Source of the DNA: Rhodocollybia butyracea | Taxonomy: Eukaryota; Basidiomycota; Agaricomycetes; Agaricales; Omphalotaceae | Assembly (NCBI GenBank): GCA_015501585.1 | Contig: JADNRY010000073.1 | Span: 124,001 to 188,000 of the forward strand | Direction of reading: 5' to 3' | DNA: 64,000 nucleotides | Program-made: the position numbers and the translations under genes | The notes under the pieces: generated by a model | What the model saw: the letters and a program-made list of their open reading frames with translations, nothing else | Databases searched by the model: none | What the model was told of the DNA's origin: nothing | Shown here: in pieces, positions 32,331-43,306 of the stretch | How the letters are laid out: every line of letters begins with the position of its first letter | How positions within the stretch are numbered: the first letter of the stretch is position 1

Positions 32331-33690
32331 CAGGGATCCAGTCACCAGTGATTCTTAGAGCGTACTTTTAGCCCAAGCATGCGACATGCCTCATCCTACG
32401 GTATTCCGTTTGAAGGTTTGGCGGCGTTTGTGGCGATATCCAGGGCTCTGCCCTAGACCCGATGCTCGCCGTTGGGTCTACTGCGCGGTGCCGCAAGCAA
32501 GCAACGAGCACTGAAGGACGCTTCGTATTCCCGTGGCAGCGAGTACACGAAGGTTCACCGTGCGCGTGAATGTTGGTCTAGGTTTTGCTCCACAGCGAGA
32601 GCGCAACTTCCAAAAGCAGCAAGTACAAACAACGTGCTCAGTAGCCCAAATTCGGACACGTAGTACAAGGCTGGAAAGTTCTAGTTATCAGTCAGTTTGG
32701 AGCCTGGATCTTATAAGAATATTATAACGCACCAATTCTTCTGTCCTGCTACATAATTCCAGTACGTACGTCGCCAACACAACAAGCCGTACGCAAGTCA
32801 GTTGGTCGGCTCGATATCGTTTTGAGAGAGAAGATCGTAGGCGAGTCGCTTCGATAAATGACATCATTTCTCTCGAGGTCACGGGGCTACTACATGGTTC
32901 GGTCAAATCGGTCCTGAGCTCGGCTTACATTTACACTACTCTTACACTGTACAATGTTATTTCCTTTTGGAAAATTGCTCTCCGCCTCCGCCTCCCACTC
33001 ACGCCGGTCCAAGCCAGGCAAACACACTGAAATTACTGATGTCACTCTCACTAGTATCTATAGCATTCATGATGGCCTCTGAGAAAGAGATCTACGTGCG
33101 CTCGGATCCTGCGAGTGGTATTATTTTTTTTTCAATGTTCACAAACAGGCCTACGTGGCGGAACCACCTCTACAGTCCGCTGCAGCTACAGGACTCTATC
33201 TTGTATACCTCTGTGCATTAATACTTCCGAATCGTCGTTCCCGAACGAGAACTGCTGCAAAAAATCGCTAGTCCAAGTATCATTTCCATTGCGTAACAGC
33301 TCTGCCCCATGATTTTACTGATTCTAGAGATTTGTTTGCGTGCATTTTTCCACAGCCTCCGACTCCACCGGAAAAGGAATGGAAAAATTTCACTATAAGA
33401 CTCAGTCCAAAAGCTGAGTGCTGAGCACTGAATATGAATGCTGACTCGGAAAGCTGAGAAGAATTCAACCAGGACTGATGAAGACAGGCCCGGGCCTACC
33501 GATTCTATTAACGTTGGATCGACGGAAGAGTCCAAATGGATTTCCGTTCGCCCCGTACGCTACTAATTCCGTCCCCCCCTTTGGAGTTGTACCACTGTCT
33601 GAGCCCGCTAACACCTCTAAGCAATTAACTGCGGCGAGGAATGGGAGGTTCGTTGGAAAAAAAAAAGAAGCCACCAACCATCTACGTCGA
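32331..33690. other. Intergenic stretch between the duplicated blocks
   Basis: No gene is supported. From about 33330 the sequence matches the region before synthase 1 (about 29700 onward), marking the start of the second block. Confidence 0.45.
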
Positions 33691-33695
33691 TAGAC

Positions 33696-33704
33696 TATAA
33701 AAGC
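33696..33704 (+). promoter_or_regulatory. TATA box of terpene synthase 2
   Basis: TATAAAAGC lies 49 bp before the ATG at 33745, matching the arrangement at synthase 1. Confidence 0.6.
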
Positions 33705-33744
33705 CTGTCTCATTCCAGTCGTATTCTCCGTCACATCGAAAGCG

Positions 33745-35032
33745 ATGACAGTCAACAGTGGATTTTCCGAGGCTCCCCCCTCCGCTTGCAAGAAAGACAT
33801 CTCGAGAGACTACGTCCCTCGTCTTCAAATGCTCCTTCGCGAAATTGATTATCGCTATGTCGCTCCCCCGTCTCCTTCGGTAGGCTTCCTCCGTCCCCAC
33901 CACAGTTGGATCCATGATGTACTTGGGCCTATGACATCCTGGACTACGAGCCAGCTTGATGTCCTCGAAGACACGTCTTCCGGTATTGTTGAAAGGTCTT
34001 ATCCTTATGCTGACACCGAAATGAAAATCATCATGGGGAAGCTTACTGCCCTGGTGATTATCATTGATGACTCGTTGGAAAACGACGCCACCGGTATATA
34101 TGATGCGATTGGCAGCTTTGCGCATCGTGTCTACACAGGCGAGGCTCAGTCAACCGACATGCTCAATCTCTACCACGAATGCATCAAGGAGCTTTCGCAT
34201 CTCTGCGAAGGTGACGCAGTACTACGCGGTATAACTGTTATGCCCTGGATCAGTTTTGTAGACGCGTGTCTCTTGGAGAAGCGTCTCCTGACCTTGGACA
34301 CCGAGCTACGTGCTAGTCCCTATGATATGGGATATCAGAATATTGCCAAACAGCGCGTTGGTGGAAGTCATGTACCAGCCCGAAACATCTCTCCAGGAGC
34401 CAGTATGTACTTGTAAGTTGATAGGGCTTGCGCTCAAGGGTAATACTTACATGGTTTGCTTCCAGCCCAATTTACATGCGCCACAGATCAGGCGTTGGGG
34501 AGGCATATGCAGCTGCGGTATTCCAAGCGACCACGGACCAAGGTTTGCCATTGTCCAGATACATCATGGCACTGCCAGACATGTCACTCTACATCGTCAG
34601 TATGCTGGAGCTGTACTAAAAATGTGCTTGATTATTGACCGTTTTATGTAGGTGGTCATGAACGATCTCCTCTCCTTTCACAAGGAAGAGCTCGTCGGTG
34701 AAACCATCAACATGATTCATATCCGGACGCGAATACTCAAGGAAAACAGAGGATCAGGTGCATCTGGGGAATGGACAGTATTGGATACATTCAACCTTAT
34801 GTGCGACGAAGCGAAAGAAGCCACATACAGGATTGACGAGATCTTGAGGCTGCACGAGTGTGAAAGAATAGTAAAGGACGGATTGGACAGTAGAGATATG
34901 GGACTTTCGGAAGCTGATGTGGCGATTGCGCTCCAGTGGCGAGGGTTCAGAGATGGGTATGTCACATGGCATCTGGAATCGCAGAGATACAAGTTAGACT
35001 TTATTCGGCCTGAGCAGTTTCAACCAAATTAG
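33745..35032 (+). CDS. TRI5-type terpene synthase 2
   Basis: There are three exons (33745-34412, 34466-34595, 34652-35032), giving 392 residues with the same intron positions and phases as copy 1. IDDSLEND is at D108/D109 and NDLLSFHKE at N270. Differences from copy 1 include the segment before the Asp-rich motif (TALVIII versus TALFLFI) and a one-residue deletion near the end of exon 1 (KQRVGG versus KQEYLGG). These lie near the active-site cavity side, so product specificity may differ (inference). The convergent oxygenase at 35967-37326 faces its 3' end. The gene is intact. Confidence 0.9.
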
Positions 35033-35966
35033 CTGAAAGATATCTACTGCAATGTATGAGCAATTGTGATATGTATATGTGATATGTATTTGTATAACAA
35101 GTTCGCCTGAGGCTCCATTTGCGCATGTACCGAGCTTCATAAATAGTTCAGTCCTGTAGGTTGCTCGTTGGTTGAATGATAGCTACCTCAACTTATGAAA
35201 TCCTCCCAAATAATTCCGTATAAACCGTAGATAGGTGGACTGCTTACAGTCGATAAATACAGAATAGAAAACTCGAAGGATTTGAATGGTACTAAAAGAT
35301 ACTCCTATCAAGTAATTCAGCTCAGACCAGCTTCGACAAGGGATGCCCTTCCTATATAGTGAGAGAAAAGTAATGGTATTTCACTGCATTTCTTTGCCAG
35401 ATGCTCCACTGTTCTGGATCAGTAACCTAGAAATTTGGAAAATCAGGTAGACTGCGATCTAGCCCAACGAGAAACTCAGATAGGGAAAGCGAAACACTAC
35501 CGATGTTAGACAACCAATGATTGATGCAACATCGACGATCGCATCCTCGTCGTCCCATTCTGCAGATGGACCGTATCAGCACCCCAAGCGTGAGGGCCTC
35601 TTCACCCCTCGGATTTCCCACCGGGTTCAGGAAGCTAAGGATGAATGAGACTCAGGTCATGCGCTTAGAAACTGACACAAACTTCAAAGGATCTAAGGGA
35701 AAATTAACCAAGGATCCAGGTCTGTGCCTGTTGCAACTACATTGGAAAGCATTTTTAAGTGGAACAGATGTTTCGTCGCAAACCATGATGGAATCTGTAA
35801 TCAGAACGCCGTAAGTAATAAACCAAACCTCAGGTACTCGAAGATTGAATATTGATATCTATGCTGTGCGTTCGCAGTACCTCTTACTTGACAAAGTTTT
35901 GATTCTGTGCCTTTGAAGCGGCGAACTCGTATGTTTTCATATTGGTATACGGTAAATCAGAATGTG

Positions 35967-37326
35967 TCACATCGCAGAATTCGAGAGCAGCTGGCAATAT
36001 ACAGTTTCCGAACGGTAACATGAAGACTGTACGCTGAGGTCAGTACGTTGCATTCAAGTCTCATATTTACGTAGTCTCCTGCGTTAATAGGCTCGTATTT
36101 CACTGGGTCATCAGGCCCGAAGCAACCTGGAAGACACTCGATAGTCTTGTCTTTATCGGCGCTCATGAACTACACAAGTTCTTTAAGTCAAGATATAGAT
36201 GGTAAAGATGAGTACGCACATATGGAATAGAGAACCTTTCTCGCGTTAAACCGCTACCATCGTCATTATCCTTTCTCGGAGGCGCACGAACACGATGCAA
36301 TGTCGACTTGAGCTTATCATTTGACCACCGCATCAAGAAATCCCCGATATTGACCAACACCGTCCCTCGCACCGGCTGGACAGGCATGAAAACCCCTGGC
36401 TCAGAGGGACTTTCGACTTCCAAACCCCCACAGTCATCCTGGAACAACAATGTCGCAGTGCCAAAATCCGTGTGTGCCCCGATTCTGCCTTTCTCACCAC
36501 TCTCTAGTACGCTGGTAGGAGCTTCAGGGTAGTGTAGCAATCTTAGCTGGTTTCCACTGTCTTCATGGTACCCAAGGAAAAAGTCCTTTCGAAGGTCCAA
36601 GCCCAAAGCCAAAGCAGGAAGGAATCTCGCGACCTGGAATTCCCGACATGTGTTGTAAAAGTCAACAGCATAAGATCGGAATCCGGGTAAGTCCTCTTCA
36701 GGCAGCCAGAGGTTCGGTAGTTGCTTGGAGTCTTCCTTGCCTAGTTCAAACGATTCTTTGAAGTCTGGAAATTTGCCGATGCGGATAGCATGGAGCTCTT
36801 TGGGGTCGAAAACGAGCTGAGAAAGTTGTTCGCGACCAACCTAATCGTGGATGAGCACATGATTCAGTGATAAAAGAATCAAAGCGTACACCGCTATAGC
36901 CACGATGATACCAGCCTTCAGGTGGATGTGGGACCTTCATCTTTGTCTCCAACGGTAAGGCAAAGAATTTTTTGGACTTGAAGGCTGGTGAGACAGTGGA
37001 TCCGATTGAGATTTCGCATCTGGGCTCACCCACTGGAACATCCCATCGATTTGGTCTTGAGGGATTCCGGTGTTGACGAGATACGCAAAACCTACTTGGC
37101 GACATGCGTTGAAAAGGTTTCGACTAATTTCAAGAGCGTCCTAGAGATTCGTCAAGACACTGTTTAGTTAGATCGAACGAAAGCGCTGTACATACCTCCG
37201 AAGTACCGTCTCCAAACCTTGCAAAGTCGATAGTAGGAAGCGAGGAAAGGTTGTCTATAATCAAGACATTAGCTTTAATTCTTGAGCCATAGAAGGCTGG
37301 AAAGAAGTTCCAAGCGTACCTGTCAT
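35967..37326 (-). CDS. Isopenicillin-N-synthase-like 2OG-Fe(II) dioxygenase
   Basis: A 7-nt first exon (ATGACAG, 37326-37320) is spliced to DNLSSLPTIDFARFGDGTSE. Further exons carry LEISRNLFNACRQVGFAYLV, SKKFFALPLETKMKVPHPPE, the DIOX_N-type region and then the jelly-roll core. The iron ligands are in GAHTDFGTATLLFQD (H and D) and STLHRV (distal H). The 2-oxoglutarate-binding pair is in RERFSIPYF (R and S). The end is NAGDY, an intron with donor gtaaatat, and LLSNSAM with stop at 35967-35969. All catalytic residues are present. Such enzymes hydroxylate, desaturate or cyclise small molecules. Position beside two terpene synthases suggests terpene tailoring (inference). Confidence 0.88.
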
Positions 37327-37946
37327 CCTAGGTCGACGTCAAAGAAAGCCAGATTCTCTAATTGGCGACGTATTTATAGCCTACATAATGCCGGCCAAAC
37401 ATGACAAAGACCAAGTATGGTGAAAAAGCGCATGACCTCGGATTTTGAGCCTTCGGAACCGGAAAGGCCATAGATTTGAGCAAGGTAGAGGAAAAAAATC
37501 TGAATTCTGAGTGAGCTCAAACGACCACGTGTTCTTCTCGTGGATAAGCGCTTAAACCACATTTACGCGCCCTGCTCGCGTCCGAATCTTGCGAAAAGTG
37601 TGAGAAGTGTTGTCCCTCAGTTTTATTCTCTCAATTTTGTTTTCGCAGTAGATTGAACCTGCGAATTTCAGGATGTCGCACGAAAAAGTTCTTGGAGAAT
37701 ACTGCTTCATCGCCGAAGTTGGAAGCTGGATCCCGAACACTTTCAGAGTGGATATACAATCAACTACCACCAGCGGCATCAGCCACCAACGGAAAGACGA
37801 GACTTCCCCAGTCCTGTGGTACTATATCATGGATGCGGTCAGCTTGCAGACGTAGAAGGCTCAAAAAAGGCTTTATGTTTTCAAGTAGGCAAGAACCACC
37901 AGTCTCGGTGAACTTGACATACCTCAAATTCAAGCGCTTAGGTTGA

Positions 37947-39260
37947 TGTAACAACCCCCGCCGGACTGATCCTACCAGACTCGTATCAGATAGAGATCAC
38001 TTTGAATCTAGCGCTATCCCTGTCATTCCGAGTATCTCTTGACAACCAGTGACTACGAAACCTTAACAGAAACTTCTCTCTCCGGATTACTCTCAGCTTG
38101 ATCTCCTGGATACTTCCGACTTCGACCTACCCTCATCTCTAGCTCATCTCTTTATCTCTGTGTTTTTACTTTTTTCTCTTGAAAAATCTTCACAATCAGG
38201 AACCAAACAAATGGCTCAGAAAAAACAAAATAGCAATCAAAAGCCTCAACCCCAAAACCTACATCCCACGCGCTCTGGTAAAAGTGGTATGGTGAAACCG
38301 GACCCCAAAGGGACGTCCCTTGCTGCAGATACTTACATTTCAGCAGCCGCGCAGGCCGAGGCCGCAAGTCACAATGTAGCAACTCCAGCTCTGGCTGGGG
38401 GGATCGCTGCGGGGCCACTGTCCATGGTGAACTCAGATTGGGTTTGGGTCACCAAAACGCAACCCGTCCTGAACCAGCAAAAAAAATCTTAAGATTATCC
38501 AGGCTCTTGGTAGGTGGGTACTACACCACCATCGTCCAAAGCCCAGTGCTCATCATTGTCATCAGATGACTCCGAGCCAGATACGGAATCGAACTCAAAT
38601 TTAGAGTTATTATTCAAGTCTGTACCCCTAAGTTTAACAACTTTATTGATAAAGTCAGCCTCAGACAGTTGCCAGTGTCCACTACAGGAGCACTGAGCAT
38701 GAAAGAGTCGGTGAACATATGCACACCAGACTCTGGGCCACTCCCCATTGAGTTCACCATGGACAGTGGCCCCGCAGCGATCCCCCCAGCCGGAGCTGGA
38801 GTTGCTACGTTGCGACTTGCGGCCTTGGCCTGCGCGGCTGCCGAAATGTTAGTATCTGCAGCAAGGGACGTCCCTTTGGGGTCCGGTTTCACCACACTGC
38901 TTTTACCAGAGCGCGCGGGATATCGTTTTGGGGTTGAGGCTTTTGATTGCTGTTTTGTTTTGTTGGAGCCATTTGTTTGGTTCCTGATTGCGAAAATTTT
39001 TCGAGAAAAAAAAATAAAAACACAAGGATAGAGAGATGAGAGATGAGGGTAGGTCGAAGTCGGAAGTGCCCAGGAAATCAAACTGAGAGTAATCCGGAAG
39101 CGTAGAAGTTTTTGTTAAGGTTTTGTAGTCACTGGTATGTCAAAAATATGTGGCAGGAGTCACATACTCGGAATGATATGGATAGCGCTGGATTCAAAGT
39201 CAACTAATCTAGGATACATCGAGTCTTATATAGGGTAGAATCGGTCCGGCGGGGATTGAT
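37947..39260. repeat. Inverted pair of retroelement 5' ends
   Basis: About 37954-38430 and about 38745-39260 are inverse copies separated by about 310 bp. Each arm carries the same leader (shared cttccgacttcgacctaccc) and the start of the same ORF: ATG 38211 in plus (MAQKKQNSNQKPQPQNLH) and its minus counterpart at about 38974. The products share VKPDPKGTSLAADT and NVATPA.AGGIAAGPLSMVN. The leader starts TGTAAC at 37947, like the LTRs elsewhere in the window. The structure is two head-to-head gag starts, both truncated, and can form a long hairpin. Confidence 0.65.
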
Positions 39261-39419
39261 CCGTATGAAGTCAGTCGTATCGATCCTTTTACCGCAACGA
39301 AGGCGTTTATCTCTGAGATCCGAACTAAAAACAAACCTATAAGGTGAGTGAGAATGATTCTGATATTCAGCTAGTCAACAAGTCGCACTCCAAATAGGTT
39401 AAACATTATTAAAACTCTT

Positions 39420-41060
39420 ATGGCCTTTGAAATCTGCTCGCAGTGCCACTCTTCCGTGTTTAAATCACGAGTAAACGTTACAAATGACGTGGACGAACAC
39501 CTACGGTCTACGAACTCTCTTCCAGAAAATATTCTCTCGAGTACTTCCAGGCTCTTACTATCTATAGATGAAGATCTCGATGGCTACGAATCCGAGATTC
39601 ATCGACTCCAGATACGCATTGCAGATATTCGAAATAGACAAGAAAGGCTGAAAACCTACGCAACGCATCTTCACTCGCTATTCTCTCCCATTCGCAGGCT
39701 CCCTAATGAGCTTTTGACGAGCATTTTTGGCTACGTGTGCGTCACGAATAGGCTGGATGTTTGCGAGTATGGCGCGGCTTTGACGCTTAGTTATGTTTGC
39801 CTGCGATGGCGACAGCTGACTATTGGATGTCCGGAGCTGTGGTCAAAGATGACAATAGATATCTGTAACGTGGATGACGATGAGGTAGCGACGGGTGGAA
39901 AGCTCGCTACCTTTGTCAACATCTACCTCGATCGTTCAAAATCTCTTCCACTTCAGTTGACTTTCGTCGGTGTCCCATGGCATCCTGACAGCGACGACTC
40001 CGATATTCCCCTTTTCACAACAATTGCGCGACAATCTTTCCGTTGGAAGCAAGTCACTATTTACGCTGTTGAAATCTCCCCCGAGATTTACACGTGGGAT
40101 TCACTCAATCTTCCTATATTGGATACACTGAATCTCCACCCACTCGGTAAAACAGCGGATTGTTCCCTCGAAATGTTCAAGGAAACTCCCATGCTCCGTG
40201 TTTTCCATTCGCGGGGCATGGGCTGTCAGTGGGATCAAGACCTGGACTTTCCCTTGCCCTCAGCCAAGACAGCATTGCACGACTTGGAATATGATCCTCG
40301 TAGTGGCCATTTCTATGAAATCCTTGACAACTGTCCAAATCTTCATCGACTTTCTGTGGCCAGTTGGATTACGAAAACGCAGAATACGACTACAGTAGCG
40401 AGTAAACCTCCCCGCATTCTGTCAAAGCTAGACACACTTTCTGTAGCACTCCGGAACCAATTGCATTTGGAGGGGAATTCCGAGGATAACTTTCTTACAT
40501 CTATCCTCTCTTCCTTTACAGCACCGCACTTGAAAAACTTAGTGCTTAGACAAATCAATGAATGGCAAGAACCCCCACCATTCTCCGCCATACACTCTTT
40601 CCTTACTCGTTCAAGCTGCTCACTGAAGGTCCTATCCTTGAAACAGATAGCCCTGTCCGACCTGGAACTAGTGGTCATCTTGGCAATGTGTTGCCCTCGG
40701 AACCCTTCACATCGAGGATCCTCCTGGTTCCAAACCATCCATCTCAAAAGCTTTCATTGAAAGCCTCCACAGCTGGAAACGAAGCTCAATCCAGACGTCT
40801 TTACATCCTATTGCCAAATCTCTTCTTTACTTGAGCTTGACTGCCAAATCTACCGAGTTTGATGCCGCTGTCTTCATAGATATGATATCATCTCGCTGGA
40901 TTCCAGATCCTGATATGGCAAAAAGTCTTGGGATATCCTGCTTGAGGTCGGTGGAGTTGTTTCTGCCTCAGGAGACGGCGGTAGCTAGGGATGCGTATCA
41001 ACCTCTTTTGCCTTTTGAAAAGGCTGGGATGATGATCGTAGTAAAGTACGACGACAGAGT
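39420..41060 (+). pseudogene. F-box/LRR-like protein with a frameshift
   Basis: The protein begins MAFEICSQCHSSVFKSR and has a heptad-like coiled coil (about residues 48-88), then the F-box RRLPNELLTSIFGYV (about 92-107) and LRR-like stretches (LNLPILDTLNLHPL, LSKLDTLSVAL, LKNLVLRQI). This is the standard Agaricomycete F-box architecture: a substrate receptor of SCF ubiquitin ligases. The first frame stops at 40760, but the family C-terminus continues in another frame from about 40695 (LHIEDPPGSKPSISKAFIES, then STEFDAAVFIDMISSRW and LRSVELFLPQE) to about 41050. One frame change near 40690 joins them. It is either a recent pseudogene, a sequencing error or a truncated 446-residue protein. Confidence 0.65.
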
Positions 41061-41871
41061 ATGTACTCTGAAAGTCTGCTTTTATTTAACCTGTTTAGTG
41101 CGCGTACAATCGTGTTTTGAAGTGATGCTGTTGAATTTCCTCCGCTCTGCTGCTTGTTTATTTCCAAACGTACGCCCATTCGGAAAACTCTTGCGATCTC
41201 AGTTATGTCTCTAATAAGGGCTAATGGCCTCGCTGAGACATCGTAAACTGTAAGCGAAGGGGCAGAGTATGCTGTAGATTGTAGAAGACAATTTGCCAGC
41301 GATTGATGTGTGTGAATGTAATCTGAACTGTACTTCCCGAACGCGTCTTTGTTGCTTCAAGTACAAGAATATTGAAAGAAGGAACTGGTCGCGTTCATTT
41401 GTACTCGTGTACTACTCGCCACCAAACAGTAGGAACCGGAGCCACAGAATCAGAGGATCACAAATGCGTTTTTCAATGCGCGATGTCATGTGGAGAACAT
41501 GTATGCAAAAAATGCCTCATCGCTTCGTTTTTTGGTTGTACATCATCAAAAACGACGTTCGCCTAGAAACAACGTTAACTGATATAGGCAATGACTGTCA
41601 ATGACGTGCGTAGCGACATTCAAAATGCCCCTTTCAGTTTAGCCCCTAAGTAGCAAAGGAAAGATACCGCCGTCGAGTTCTCCTTCCATTTACACTCAAG
41701 TATAAGCGGAGCCAAATGAAAACCATGGCTATATACTGGTCACGATACAAGTCATCTCCTACACCTTTCTAGTCGGGAGGAACGCAAAGGCAGAGGATAT
41801 CGTGAAAAGGGCCGCACGGAACAGTGATCGCTGGTAGCCCCTATAGCCCCCGTTTCAGAATTTGAGAAATC

Positions 41872-41880
41872 TATAAAAGA
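41872..41880 (+). promoter_or_regulatory. TATA box of the C2H2/RING gene
   Basis: TATAAAAGA lies about 100 bp before the ATG at 41973. Confidence 0.4.
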
Positions 41881-41972
41881 CGCATCTTCTCAGCGCTAAC
41901 GAACCTCACTAACTTACTCTCAACTCCTCACTTGATATATCTCTCGAGTTTAACCACATATTATTACCCACC

Positions 41973-43016
41973 ATGTCAACTACCGGTTACTCTTACTGCG
42001 CTCAGCACGACATGTACTTCGTCGACCACCAAGATCGGGATCAACATATTCAATCATCCAGCGACCATGCTCAGTGCGATCTTTGTGACCGTCGATTTCT
42101 CAACAAGAACACCCTCCGTAACGTGAGTTTCCTATTTTTCTGTTTTCGAAACAAATTAAACTCACCGATACTCCCTATTAGCATTGGGTTTATGCGGAGC
42201 ACCATTATTATTGCTGGGAATGCGACAAGCATTTCAAGTCCGCTCCCGGCTTGCAGTACCACCTTGACGAAGTCCATATAGGAGACGACGACGACGATTC
42301 TGACGAAGAGTGCTCCTGCTACCAGAGCGATGAATCCGATAACTGGGAAGATGACCGAGGTGCCGAACGATATCCCGACGGTATTCCTTCTGAAACTCTG
42401 GCCCACAAAAAAGGAGTCAACGACGATAACTCTTGGGAGGATCTCGACGATCTGGACTTTGAAGATGAGGAGGACCTCGTTGATCCTCCTACCCAATGGG
42501 CGACGAATCGAGTTCCTTTAGCGACGAGGACTCGGATGAAGAAAACGAGGAAAGTTTTACCCGTGATTTCACTTGCCCCATGTGCGATAAGAGCCATGGG
42601 GTAGTTTGTACGACTCAATGTGGGCATTTGTTCTGTGCACCATGTATCACTGGGTCGTACAAGTTCATGAGGGCTTGTCCTATCTGTGACGAGCCTGGAG
42701 AAGTTAGCGAACTTCGTAGAGTGTATGTTTCTACCCAGTGATTTTCACATTGCTGTATACCATAGTCATATAATACCATTTCTCTTTTTTCAAGATATTC
42801 GGTCGGTTAAGTCTAAGGGGACGGCGGAAACGAGATTATCGTACGCGACAAAAGAGAATTGTACCTTTCGTAATCAGAAAAGGTAAGCCGGTCGCCGGTG
42901 AACAAGTGTTCGGATCCGGACCGTATTCAACTTCTCCCGACCTGTCGTCCTCCTCGACATTAAGCACAATTCTGGTCCAGTCAAATGACTATTCTGGTAC
43001 ACATGACTGGAAGTAG
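41973..43016 (+). CDS. C2H2-type zinc finger / RING protein
   Basis: Exon 1 encodes MSTTGYSYCAQHDMYFVDHQ and CDLCDRRFLNKNTLRN. An intron (gtgagt at 42124 to attag at 42181) leads to HWVYAEHHYYCWECDKHF and LQYHLDEVH, giving tandem C2H2-like fingers. A long acidic linker (DDDDDSDEE, DDLDFEDEED) precedes a C-terminal RING: CPMCDKSHGVVC, CGHLFCAPC, ACPICDEP (C3HC4 spacing). The frame changes near 42488 between LVDPP and PMGDESSSF, which needs a frameshift or an unseen intron. After LRR at 42721 a likely intron (gtgtat...ttcaag) joins a basic tail ending at TAG 43014-43016. Without that intron the ORF stops at 42741. It is a probable E3 ubiquitin ligase, target unknown. Confidence 0.65.
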
Positions 43017-43261
43017 ACGAGGCGAGTGTGAACAATCTGAAGCATTAGTACAAGCGGTACGTTCAGTGTTTATCCTTTTCCACCTACCTTTACTCAGATT
43101 GAAACGCTCTTCAGCTCACGGGTTCGCGACGACTTAGCGATTTTGAGAATACTACTCACGCAACAAACTCCGACGTTGGAAATGATTTCATGAGAAGTTT
43201 CCACAAGAAAATTCGTCTAACCGATTACGATGTGGCGTTACACATCTAATACTCTCGCTCC

Positions 43262-43270
43262 TATAAAAGA
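43262..43270 (+). promoter_or_regulatory. TATA box of the GMC oxidoreductase gene
   Basis: TATAAAAGA lies 45 bp before ATG 43307. Confidence 0.5.
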
Positions 43271-43306
43271 AGCCAACAAAGAAGCCCAGCCAAGACCCTC
43301 TCATCC

